Assembly (NCBI GenBank): GCA_964653145.1
Contig: CAZZCG010000016.1
Coordinates: 1-64,000, forward strand
Direction of reading: 5' to 3'
DNA from: Pseudocalidococcus sp964653145
GTDB lineage: Bacteria > Cyanobacteriota > Cyanobacteriia > Thermosynechococcales > Thermosynechococcaceae
DNA: 64,000 nucleotides
Numbering within the stretch: position 1 is the stretch's first letter; every line of letters begins with the position of its first letter. Positions 8,448 to 16,555 of this stretch are shown one piece after another. The position numbers and the translations under genes are program-made. Below the pieces are notes generated by a model. The model made no database searches and was not told where the DNA came from. It worked only from the letters and a program-made list of their open reading frames with translations.

Positions 8448-9470
8448 ATGCCTGCTGCCTCCCTCTCCATTGTGATTCCCTGCTACAACGAGGTAGAAAA
8501 TTTAGATCATCTTTTTTCTCGTCTACAAGCTGTCTTGAGTTCTCTCGATATTGCCTATGAGATTATTTGTATTAACGATGGCAGTCGGGATGCAACCTTA
8601 GATTGTTTGATTGAGCATCATCAGGGCAACTCCGCCATTAAGGTCATTAACTTTTCACGAAACTTTGGTAAGGAAATTGCCCTCAGTGCCGGCATTGACT
8701 TTAGTGCGGGAGATGCGGTGATTCCCCTTGATGCCGATTTACAAGACCCACCGGAGCTAATTGCTGAAATGCTGGGGAAATGGCAGGAGGGCTTCGACAT
8801 TGTCTATGCAACTCGCCGGACTCGACGACAGGATAGCTACCTAAAACGGACAACGGCAGCGGGATTTTATCGGGTGATGAACTGGCTGAGCGATATACCC
8901 GTGCCCCCCAATACTGGTGATTTTCGACTTTTGGATCGCAAGGTGGTGGACGCTCTGAAACTCCTGCCTGAGCGCAATCGGTTTATGAAGGGCCTTTTTA
9001 GCTGGGTTGGCTTTCGACAAACAGTCATTTATTATGATCGCCCAGGCCGGGAGCGGGGAAAAACTTCCTGGAATTATTGGCGACTGTGGAATTTTGCCCT
9101 AGATGGAATTACCTCCTTCAGTGTTCAACCGTTGAAAATTTGGCTTTATGTCGGGCTAGTGATTTCTATGGTTGCCCTGATTTATGCTAGTTTTCTAGTT
9201 CTCCGCACCCTGATCTATGGTCGTGATTTACCCGGTTATGCCTCATTGATGGTGGCAGTCTTGTTCATGGGGGGAATCCAGCTATTAACCCTTGGGATTA
9301 TCGGCGAATACTTAGGGCGGATCTATGGTGAAGTCAAGGGGCGTCCTTTGTATCTAGTTCGAGACCTCTACGGATTTGCATCAGTCCATACCCTAGCTCG
9401 ACCCTCCTCCCCTGATCTAATGGCCAAAAGCCGATACTCTAATTGTCCGCAGCCCCAGGATGAGTCATGA
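8448..9470 (+). CDS. GtrB/DPM1-like polyprenyl-phosphate glycosyltransferase
   Basis: GT2 enzyme that moves a hexose from a nucleotide sugar to polyprenyl phosphate. The GT-A domain starts SIVIPCYNEVENL; nucleotide binding is marked by CINDGSRD and metal binding by PLDADLQDPPEL (DAD near residues 96-98). FKGLFSWVGFRQ and the RxxGxSxW-like segment RGKTSWNYWRL are typical of the subfamily. Two C-terminal transmembrane helices (about residues 230-255 and 265-290) are followed by LGIIGEYLGRIYGEVKGRPLY. The last codons overlap the ATG of the Hsp70-like gene by 4 bp, so the two are translationally coupled. The sugar transferred is unknown. Confidence 0.9.
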   Translation: MPAASLSIVIPCYNEVENLDHLFSRLQAVLSSLDIAYEIICINDGSRDATLDCLIEHHQGNSAIKVINFSRNFGKEIALSAGIDFSAGDAVIPLDADLQDPPELIAEMLGKWQEGFDIVYATRRTRRQDSYLKRTTAAGFYRVMNWLSDIPVPPNTGDFRLLDRKVVDALKLLPERNRFMKGLFSWVGFRQTVIYYDRPGRERGKTSWNYWRLWNFALDGITSFSVQPLKIWLYVGLVISMVALIYASFLVLRTLIYGRDLPGYASLMVAVLFMGGIQLLTLGIIGEYLGRIYGEVKGRPLYLVRDLYGFASVHTLARPSSPDLMAKSRYSNCPQPQDES

Positions 9471-11053
9471 CCGTTGCCATTGATTTTGGGACAAGTAATA
9501 CTGTCATTGCGCGTTGGAACCCCGTTTCCCAGGCCCCGGACGTGGTGCATTTAGCCGGCCTCTCAGAAAGTCAGACCTCAGGTTTAATTCCCAGTTTGGT
9601 CTATGTGGACAATGCCGCAACTCAAGCCGTTAAAGTCGGACAACAGGTAATCCAAAATGCCGGGTTTCAATCGGATTCCCAACGGTTCTTCCGGCAATTT
9701 AAGCGAGGTATTGGCGCCGAAATTCAAGGTTTTTTACCTGTTCTTGACGGACAAACTATCACGCTTACAACCGTTGGGGCCTGGTTCATCCGTGGGGTAT
9801 ACGATGCCCTCCTGAAACAATATCCTGATGCCCAAAAATCCTTAACTCTAACTGTACCCGTGGATAGTTTTGAGGCCTATCGTCAGTGGCTATCTCAGGT
9901 TTTTGCAGATCTGGAAGTGGAGCAGATTCAGTTGCTTGATGAACCCACTGCAGCGGCCTTGGGCTATGGGCGGGAAACGGCGAAAACTCTACTTGTGGTG
10001 GATTTTGGGGGCGGAACCTTAGATTTAGTGCTTCTACGCCAGGCCCAGACCCGTCAAGTAAAACCAGGAATACGCCTGAAATGGGGGGCACAATGGCTCG
10101 GACAATCGGATAATTCCCCGACAGAAGCACGACCAAAAGTGATTGCCAAAGCGGGGCGAACCCTCGGGGGCAGTGATATTGATGCTTGGATTGGGGCACA
10201 CTTCCAGGCCAAATTAGGAATCCCGATTACTCCCTGGACACTGCGATTGATGGAGCGGTTGAAGGAGCAACTCTCCCGTCAGACCCAGGCCGAGGAAGTC
10301 TATCTTAATCCTGAGCAAAACCAGGAGGTGCCCTTATCCCTCAGCCGTTCGGAACTGGAAACAATCCTGAAAGACCACGATTTTTTTGACCGCTTGGATG
10401 GCGCCCTCAACCAAGTTCTCAATCAAGCCCGAACCCAAGGACTCAGCCCCGCCGACATAGACGCCGTAATTTTAATTGGGGGCACCTGCCAAATTCCCGC
10501 TATCCAGGCCTGGATCAACAACCACTTTCCCCAGGACAAAATTGCCGCGGATCAACCCTTAACCGCCGTCGCCACTGGAGCCTTAGCCCTCAACCCCCAT
10601 AGCCAAATTGAAGATTTTCTCTACCACAGCTATGGAATTCGCTACTGGGATTACCGTTTGCAAAAACATAATTGGCACCCGATCATTCCCGTCGGTCAAA
10701 CCTATCCCATGGCCCGCCCGGTTGAACTAATTTTAGGCGCCTCGGTCCCCGACCAACCCGGCCTGGAGTTAATCATGGGAGAACTGGGCCAGGCCCTGGA
10801 AAAAACCGAAATCTTCTTTGAAAATGGGCAACTGATCACCAAAATCCTTAGGGATGAAGCCACGGTTCAGGCCCTCAATGATCACCCTGATGCTCGCACC
10901 CTGGCCCAATTCAATCCCCCCGGTCAACCTGGTCAAGATCGGTTCAAAGTCTTGTTTTGGGTTAATGAACAGCGTCAACTCCGAGTTTCCATTGATGATT
11001 TGCTGACTCAGACCCGGATCGTTGAAGATCAACTAGTTGTTGTTTTGCGCTGA
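9467..11053 (+). CDS. Hsp70/DnaK-like ATPase protein
   Basis: A divergent Hsp70-superfamily protein. The nucleotide-binding domain has VAIDFGTSNTVIARW (phosphate 1), DEPTAAALGYG (connect 1), VVDFGGGTLDLVLLR (phosphate 2), GRTLGGSDIDAWI and VILIGGTCQIPAIQAWI (adenosine motif). At 528 residues it is about 100 shorter than DnaK. The part after residue 390 could be a reduced beta substrate domain, but the helical lid and the acidic DnaK tail are missing. It is therefore unlikely to be the main DnaK and more likely a specialised chaperone or a regulator of the neighbouring envelope genes. Starts inside the stop of the GtrB-type gene and is followed 10 bp later by phrA. Confidence 0.88.
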   Translation: MTVAIDFGTSNTVIARWNPVSQAPDVVHLAGLSESQTSGLIPSLVYVDNAATQAVKVGQQVIQNAGFQSDSQRFFRQFKRGIGAEIQGFLPVLDGQTITLTTVGAWFIRGVYDALLKQYPDAQKSLTLTVPVDSFEAYRQWLSQVFADLEVEQIQLLDEPTAAALGYGRETAKTLLVVDFGGGTLDLVLLRQAQTRQVKPGIRLKWGAQWLGQSDNSPTEARPKVIAKAGRTLGGSDIDAWIGAHFQAKLGIPITPWTLRLMERLKEQLSRQTQAEEVYLNPEQNQEVPLSLSRSELETILKDHDFFDRLDGALNQVLNQARTQGLSPADIDAVILIGGTCQIPAIQAWINNHFPQDKIAADQPLTAVATGALALNPHSQIEDFLYHSYGIRYWDYRLQKHNWHPIIPVGQTYPMARPVELILGASVPDQPGLELIMGELGQALEKTEIFFENGQLITKILRDEATVQALNDHPDARTLAQFNPPGQPGQDRFKVLFWVNEQRQLRVSIDDLLTQTRIVEDQLVVVLR

Positions 11054-11063
11054 TCCAAATCCC

Positions 11064-12518
11064 ATGGTTGCCCCTGACTCTTTTCCCCTCATTCTGTTCT
11101 GGCATCGGCGAGATTTGCGCATCCACGACAACCTGGGGTTAGCTGCAGCCCGGTTAAAAAGTCCAAAGGTGGTCGGCCTGTTTTGCTTGGATCCGGGAAT
11201 TCTTGGCCAGGATGATGTAGCCAGCGTCCGGGTTACCTATCTAATGGGTTGTTTGCAGGATTTGGCCCACCAGTATCACCAGGCCGGAAGTCAGCTTCTG
11301 ATCCTCAAGGGTGAACCTCAAACCCTCATCCCCCGACTAGCCCAGACGCTCCAGGCCACCGCCGTCCATTGGAACTGTGATGTTGAACCCTATGCCCAAC
11401 GCCGCGATATTACCGTTACCCAAGCCCTCAGCCAACTCCAGATTCCCGTCGAAACCTTTTGGGATCAACTCCTAGTCGCCCCCGAGTCCATTCGCACCGG
11501 CACCGGAGCCATTTATACGGTGTATTCTCCCTTTTGGAAAAATTGGCAGCAACAACCCAAAGCCCAACCAGCCCCCCAACTCCACCAGGCCCAGGGATTA
11601 ACCGCCACCGAATTGGCACTGGCCCAACAGCATGGTGTGATCAACCTCCCCACCGCCCAAGCCCTAGGATTTTACTGGGATGCCCCCTTATTCCTTGCCC
11701 CCGGAGTGGCCGCTGCCCAGGCCCGATTAGCTGAATTTTGCCAGCGGGCGATCTCGACCTACGAACCGGATCGAAATTTTCCCGGCATTTCTGGTACATC
11801 GGGGTTAAGTCCGGCCTTGAAGTTTGGGGTGTTGGGGATGCGGGAAGTTTGGGCCGCGACCGTGGAGGCTACAGATCAGGCCAGAAGTGAGGAACAGTTA
11901 ACCGCAGTCCGAACTTGGCAGCAGGAATTGGCCTGGCGAGAATTTTATCAACATGTTATGTATGCCTTTCCCGAACTGGAGCAGGGGCCCTATCGCCAAC
12001 CGTTTCAAAATTTCCCCTGGAGCAATAATCTGGAGCACTTCCAGGCCTGGTGTCAGGGTAGAACGGGCTTTCCGATCGTGGATGCAGCGATGCGCCAACT
12101 AAATGAATCGGGCTGGATGCATAATCGCTGTCGGATGATTGTGGCTAGTTTTCTGACGAAAGATTTAATCATTAATCCCCAATGGGGCGAGAAATACTTC
12201 ATGCAGCGATTGATTGACGGGGATTTGGCAGCTAATAACGGCGGTTGGCAGTGGAGTGCCTCCAGTGGGATGGATCCAAAACCCTTGCGTATTTTCAACC
12301 CCCACACCCAGGCCCAGAAATTTGATGCCGAGGCAGACTATATTCGGACTTGGTTACCGGAATTAAGACGGTGTGAGACCCACGAGTTACTGACCGGAAA
12401 GATTAGCCCTCTAGATCGCCAGGCCTGGGGGTATCCAGCGGAGATTGTGGATCACAAAATCCAACAGCAGAAATTTAAACTACTTTATACTCAACAAAAA
12501 GCCCGCAGCCAGGGATGA
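11064..12518 (+). CDS. phrA: deoxyribodipyrimidine photolyase (CPD, 8-HDF type)
   Basis: Light-driven repair of cyclobutane pyrimidine dimers. The ATG at 11064 gives 484 residues, the length I recall for the Anacystis (Synechococcus) enzyme; an upstream TTG at 11037 lies inside the preceding gene and is less likely. The N-terminal antenna domain begins LILFWHRRDLRIHDN. The FAD domain holds SGLSPALKFGVL, ELAWREFYQHVM, TGFPIVDAAMRQLNESGWMH, NRCRMIVASFLTKDL and NNGGWQWSASSGMD, including the tryptophans used in electron transfer. Fourth gene of the operon starting at 8183, with gaps of about 10 bp on both sides. The deazaflavin antenna is inferred from family resemblance. Confidence 0.94.
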   Translation: MVAPDSFPLILFWHRRDLRIHDNLGLAAARLKSPKVVGLFCLDPGILGQDDVASVRVTYLMGCLQDLAHQYHQAGSQLLILKGEPQTLIPRLAQTLQATAVHWNCDVEPYAQRRDITVTQALSQLQIPVETFWDQLLVAPESIRTGTGAIYTVYSPFWKNWQQQPKAQPAPQLHQAQGLTATELALAQQHGVINLPTAQALGFYWDAPLFLAPGVAAAQARLAEFCQRAISTYEPDRNFPGISGTSGLSPALKFGVLGMREVWAATVEATDQARSEEQLTAVRTWQQELAWREFYQHVMYAFPELEQGPYRQPFQNFPWSNNLEHFQAWCQGRTGFPIVDAAMRQLNESGWMHNRCRMIVASFLTKDLIINPQWGEKYFMQRLIDGDLAANNGGWQWSASSGMDPKPLRIFNPHTQAQKFDAEADYIRTWLPELRRCETHELLTGKISPLDRQAWGYPAEIVDHKIQQQKFKLLYTQQKARSQG

Positions 12519-12529
12519 AATAAGTCGCG

Positions 12530-12991
12530 ATGAAACCGTCAATACCCCCTGAGACTATTCCACCTATGCTGACGGTCGCTTCTGAAGCCAAACCGTTATA
12601 CGAACAAGACTTTTTCCATTGGACTCAAGAGCAGGCCAAGTTTTTGCGTGCAAACCACCTAGACCAATTGGATTTAATGAATTTGGCGGAGGAGATTGAA
12701 TCCTTGGGGAAACAACAACAGCAGGAGTTGGAAAACCGACTTGGATTGCTCCTGGGACATTTACTCAAGTGGTGGTATCAGCCGGATGCTCGTAGTAAAA
12801 GTTGGCGGGCGACAATTAATGAACAGCGACGGCAAATCAGGCGTTTACTCCAGAAAAATCCCAGCCTGAAATCCTATTGGCAGGAGGCCATGGCGGTGGC
12901 GTATCAGAATGCCCTCGATTTAGTGGATCGGGAAACTCCCTTAAACCCGAAGCGATTGCCGCAGACCTGTCCATTCTCCGTTTATCCTTGA
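12530..12991 (+). CDS. DUF29 family protein
   Basis: DUF29 proteins are small, common in cyanobacteria and of unknown function. Diagnostic parts are YEQDFFHWTQEQAKFLR, LDLMNLAEEIESLGKQQQQELENRL, LLGHLLKWWYQP and SWRATINEQRRQI. The usual C-terminal extension after PxxCPY is replaced by a short CPFSVYP, so the end may be clipped. An in-frame ATG at 12566 is an alternative start that would begin close to the conserved region. It overlaps the 3' end of the convergent aldehyde dehydrogenase gene by 10 bp and follows phrA by 11 bp, making it the last gene of that operon. Confidence 0.85.
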   Translation: MKPSIPPETIPPMLTVASEAKPLYEQDFFHWTQEQAKFLRANHLDQLDLMNLAEEIESLGKQQQQELENRLGLLLGHLLKWWYQPDARSKSWRATINEQRRQIRRLLQKNPSLKSYWQEAMAVAYQNALDLVDRETPLNPKRLPQTCPFSVYP

Positions 12992-14652
12992 ATCCCGGCC
13001 CAAAGCAATTGTGTAAAGGTGATGGGATTCGGCTGGGCATAAAAACCAAGTAGGGCTTTAGCTAAGTTAAGGAGGTTGCGGTGATCAACAAACCAGGCCG
13101 GGGTTGGTCTAATTAGAAAAGGGGCGCGAATCACGGATTTTTGGGGATAGTCAAACAGAAAAGTATTGTGAACAAACCCCAGGCCAGAGCCCGCTTCCTC
13201 CAGGGTATGTTTCGGAAATGCGCCCCAAGGTGTCACCCCCAAGGAAAAGCCCACGGCGGCCCAGAGATTAATCGTAATGGTGCCATATTCTAAATCCGCA
13301 ATGGCCTGGTCAAACTCGTCTTGAAACTGTTTTTCCGTGTTGGGATCAATCAGCAAATTACAGCCCAGGGTTCCCTGCACCTGTTGATTGAGAAACTCAA
13401 CCATTACTTTTAAAAAGTTGGGAGTTGTATCAGTTGTCAATTCCACAATCCCCAGGACACCACAAAAGACTTCTTGTTCGAGGAAAAACTCCCCGGGCTG
13501 GGCGGGAATATGGGGAATTAATGTCCAAGGAATACTCTCATTAACTTTGGGATATGGGCTGGTAATGATTTCAGCATCGGGATAGTGCTCTAAAAATTGT
13601 TCATAACGGGCTTTAGCACCGGGATAGTATGCATGGCGTTGTGGAGTTTGAGCCAGTTGCTGACGAATTAGATCCAGGAATTTTGCTTTTTGATTCCAGG
13701 CCTGGCTGATGACTAAAATTTGGGCGCCAACACAGTTAAAACTGGCATTATGAGTCAGTAAACTAACCACTTGCCGGGCCTGGAATTGCAGTTGTTGATC
13801 ACTCCATTGACCCGGAACAACCACAATCGGAGTAATGTTGCCCAGTTCTGAGGTGATGGGTTTGGTTAACCGGGGTGTCTGGTGGGCTTTGTTTTGGCTT
13901 TGGGTCGCTAAATCCTTACCCCAAACAATCAGATCATGGGTGGCCTGGGAGCCAGTAATGTGCACGGATTCAATGGTTGGATGTTGGCAGAGAAATTCCC
14001 CGACGTCCGCCCCACCGTAAACAATGGCTAAAAAACCCTGCTCAATCAAACATTGCCAGGCCTGCTCCAGGTATGGCCCCAAGGCAGAGTTTAAGGGGTT
14101 CATTTTCAGGACAACCACTTGATTTTCCGCCAAGAGTTTATGGAGCACATCTAAAGGCGCAATCGAGCTAATATTTCCGGCCCCTAGGACTAAGGCCACC
14201 CCCCCAGGCCCCGGAGATTCGCGATAAATTTTTCCCTGAGTTGTCGGTTTCCCCGGTTCCAGCCAAACTTCGGCCTGGTAGCCCAACCAAATTAATTTGT
14301 CCAGCCAATTTGCCGGCAGAACTTGGGCAATCTTCTGACCTTGGGGACCGGTGCGCCATTGTCCGGGTTGCGGTTGTCCTTGCTGCTTGAGGCTGTAGAT
14401 CCACTGTTGGAGTTGGATCACAATGGCGGCAGGGCCGGTACTCCACTCTTCCCCTGCTAAGTTACCCGTGGGATCAATCCCTTTAATTTCACAACTGGTT
14501 TTCGCCCAATCCGCCGCTACCCCGACAATCCCGGTGATCATTTCCTCAATCAACTCAATCCGTTTTTGGGGGGTAACTTGGGGCCAAGCGGCTTTCCGGG
14601 CCTGGAGGCGGTTCAAGACTTGCTCAATTTCAGTTGTAGGCGTCGTCAGCAT
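12982..14652 (-). CDS. aldehyde dehydrogenase family protein
   Basis: A 556-residue NAD(P)-dependent aldehyde dehydrogenase-fold protein. GPGGVALVLGAGNISSIAPLDV forms the nucleotide-binding entry, VVVLKMNPLNS holds the conserved Lys, ESVHITGSQATHD the dinucleotide motif, and HNASFNCVGAQILV contains the likely catalytic cysteine. FLEQEVFCGVLGIVEL and VGFSLGVTPWGAFPKHT are recognisable later elements. It is longer than ordinary 490-residue members and more divergent, so the substrate is uncertain. Third gene of a minus-strand block after the SpoU methyltransferase (27 bp gap). Confidence 0.82.
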   Translation of the reverse strand: MLTTPTTEIEQVLNRLQARKAAWPQVTPQKRIELIEEMITGIVGVAADWAKTSCEIKGIDPTGNLAGEEWSTGPAAIVIQLQQWIYSLKQQGQPQPGQWRTGPQGQKIAQVLPANWLDKLIWLGYQAEVWLEPGKPTTQGKIYRESPGPGGVALVLGAGNISSIAPLDVLHKLLAENQVVVLKMNPLNSALGPYLEQAWQCLIEQGFLAIVYGGADVGEFLCQHPTIESVHITGSQATHDLIVWGKDLATQSQNKAHQTPRLTKPITSELGNITPIVVVPGQWSDQQLQFQARQVVSLLTHNASFNCVGAQILVISQAWNQKAKFLDLIRQQLAQTPQRHAYYPGAKARYEQFLEHYPDAEIITSPYPKVNESIPWTLIPHIPAQPGEFFLEQEVFCGVLGIVELTTDTTPNFLKVMVEFLNQQVQGTLGCNLLIDPNTEKQFQDEFDQAIADLEYGTITINLWAAVGFSLGVTPWGAFPKHTLEEAGSGLGFVHNTFLFDYPQKSVIRAPFLIRPTPAWFVDHRNLLNLAKALLGFYAQPNPITFTQLLWAGIQG

Positions 14653-14679
14653 GGGGGAATAATTAGTGTTTGGAAATTT

Positions 14680-15474
14680 TTAAGCTTCCCCTGATTTTAC
14701 TCGCCGTTGCCGTTTGAGTTCATAGAGTAAAAGTGCCGTAGCAATGGCCACATTAAGGGATTCAACTCCGCTGGCTTGGGGAATATAAACCTGATGGCTG
14801 GCCTGGTGCAGCAACTCTGAGGAGAGGCCCTGGCCTTCACTGCCTAACAAAAGCAATGTCGGTTGGCGGTAGTCTAAATCCCAAAAATTTAAGCTGTGGG
14901 GACTGGGGCTGGTGGCGACAATCTGCCAATTTTGATTCTGATAAATCGATAAAACCTCTGGGATGTTTAAGGACTTTTGCCAGGGAACGCGAAACCATTG
15001 GCCGGCCGTGGCCCGAAGAATTTTCGGATGCTCCAAATCCACACACCCAGGCCCCAGGTAAATTCCCTCCACATTGGCGGCGGCGGCGGTGCGAATAATC
15101 GTGCCCAAATTACCAGGATCTTGAATACTTTCTAAGACCAGACCCAGGGATTGCAGGTGAATGGCTTGGGGTGGGGGGCGGTCAATGGTGGCAATAATTC
15201 CGTCGGGGGTTTGGGTCGTGGCTAGGGCGGCTAAAACCTCTGGGCTAACTAATTCAATCCGTTGGGCGTGTGAACTCAGGGAGGCGGAGAGTTGAGGATT
15301 TTTTTCCTGCCAGGCCTGGGTATGGCAAACCACAATCAAGGTCTGCTGGGTGGCTAGGGCTTCTGTGACTAAATGAGTTCCCTCCAATAACACCTGTGAC
15401 TGCCGCTGTCGATGCTTGGCCTGGTGGAGTTGGCGGATGGTTTTGACGAGGGGATTTTGTAAACTCGTAATCAT
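14680..15474 (-). CDS. SpoU/TrmH-family RNA 2'-O-methyltransferase
   Basis: Transfers a methyl group from S-adenosylmethionine to a ribose 2'-OH in rRNA or tRNA. The N-terminal substrate-binding part (residues 1-95) starts ITSLQNPLVKTIRQLHQAKH. The knotted SPOUT domain has motif 1 LESIQDPGNLGTIIRTAAA (catalytic Arg), motif 2 LLLLGSEGQGLS and motif 3 PQASGVESLNVAIATALLLYE. At 264 residues it is typical of the RlmB/TsnR-like branch. Preceded by a GT2 gene (38 bp) and followed by the aldehyde dehydrogenase gene. Its exact RNA target is not evident. Confidence 0.92.
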   Translation of the reverse strand: MITSLQNPLVKTIRQLHQAKHRQRQSQVLLEGTHLVTEALATQQTLIVVCHTQAWQEKNPQLSASLSSHAQRIELVSPEVLAALATTQTPDGIIATIDRPPPQAIHLQSLGLVLESIQDPGNLGTIIRTAAAANVEGIYLGPGCVDLEHPKILRATAGQWFRVPWQKSLNIPEVLSIYQNQNWQIVATSPSPHSLNFWDLDYRQPTLLLLGSEGQGLSSELLHQASHQVYIPQASGVESLNVAIATALLLYELKRQRRVKSGEA

Positions 15475-15512
15475 TAATTTGGTTAAGCTAAACAGTCAAT
15501 TAGAGACAGAAA

Positions 15513-16427
15513 TTATCGCAATAGTAAACTCGATTTTAACCAAAAGAAAGCAATTAACTTACCGAAATTAGGAAATTGTTTCCAGGCCCCGTACTGTTTG
15601 ATCAATTCTCGCAACAGTAGAAACCAAAATCCCGGTGTCTTAGAAATTGGACGATTGTGCAAAATCACAATTGAGTCCTTGGGCTTTAATTTGAGTAGGT
15701 GTTCGGTTTTGACCCGCGCATAATTGATTAAATGACGATCCGGAACATAGCCTAACTGTTGGTGGAGCATTTGGTTGAGCTCTGCATGGGCAGTTAGACG
15801 ATCAGCTTGGGTTTTGTTAGTTAAGTATTGGCGCGACCCCGCAAGAACTTGAGGTAAGAAATAAAAATCCGTCTGTTTACCCCAGCGCAACCACAGTTCA
15901 TAATCCAAACAGTATTTAAGATTAAGATTTAAACTACCCCAGGCCTCGATGCAGGAGCGTCGAAAAAAAACCGCAGGTTGACAGAGATAACAAATATCCT
16001 TGAGGTGCTGATAGTTCCAGGGTTGGGTCGGATAGGGGGCCAGGACTTGATCGGTTTCATCAATGTAGTTGGCCAGGCCATAGATTACCTGGAGGCGCGG
16101 ATTATCGTCAAAAACCTGGTGAACCGCAGCCAATGCTCCCGGATAGTAGAGATCATCGGAATTAATCCAGGCAATAATTTCCCCTGAGGTTTGCTCAATG
16201 GCCTGGTTAACCGCATCAGCTTGCCCTAAATCCGGGTGGGAGTGCCACTTAAAATTCTGATAGCGATCCGCCGTGGCCTGGAGAATGTTTTGAGTTTCAT
16301 CCCGACTACCACCATCCGCCACATAACAGTCAAAATCTATCTCAGATTGTTGATATATACTGGTAAGGGTTCGTTGAATAAAGTTTCCTTGATTATAGGA
16401 TGGAACAACAACGCTAATAAGGGTCAT
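15513..16427 (-). CDS. GT2 family glycosyltransferase
   Basis: Single-domain GT-A enzyme, 304 residues, with no transmembrane helix in its catalytic part. ISVVVPSYNQGNFIQRTL opens the fold, YVADGGSRDET binds the nucleotide, IIAWINSDDLYYPGAL contains the metal-binding DD, and YCLDYELWLRWGK is the usual acceptor-side motif. The last 40 residues are rich in hydrophobic and basic residues. First gene of the minus-strand block; divergent from cobN across 128 bp. It probably contributes to a surface glycan but donor and acceptor cannot be inferred. Confidence 0.9.
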   Translation of the reverse strand: MTLISVVVPSYNQGNFIQRTLTSIYQQSEIDFDCYVADGGSRDETQNILQATADRYQNFKWHSHPDLGQADAVNQAIEQTSGEIIAWINSDDLYYPGALAAVHQVFDDNPRLQVIYGLANYIDETDQVLAPYPTQPWNYQHLKDICYLCQPAVFFRRSCIEAWGSLNLNLKYCLDYELWLRWGKQTDFYFLPQVLAGSRQYLTNKTQADRLTAHAELNQMLHQQLGYVPDRHLINYARVKTEHLLKLKPKDSIVILHNRPISKTPGFWFLLLRELIKQYGAWKQFPNFGKLIAFFWLKSSLLLR

Positions 16428-16555
16428 AAATTACGACTCATACAATTAAATTACTAACTTTAACCAAGGTTTTTAGATGAATTTAACCCTCGAATAGTAG
16501 TGATTCATGATTTATTCCAACTCAGCCATTTCAAACATTAGGTTTTAATTGTCTC

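Noticed and set aside
9786..10199. 137-codon antisense frame within the Hsp70-like gene
   Set aside because: The plus-strand frame has clear family motifs through this whole region; the antisense text is Pro/Arg-rich shadow.
12530..12991. Frameshift at the 3' end of the DUF29 gene
   Set aside because: The family ending is missing, but none of the alternative frames gives a convincing match, so a natural short end is as likely.
16428..16555. Cobalamin riboswitch expected upstream of cobN
   Set aside because: The 128-bp leader is too short for the aptamer and lacks a B12-box-like sequence.
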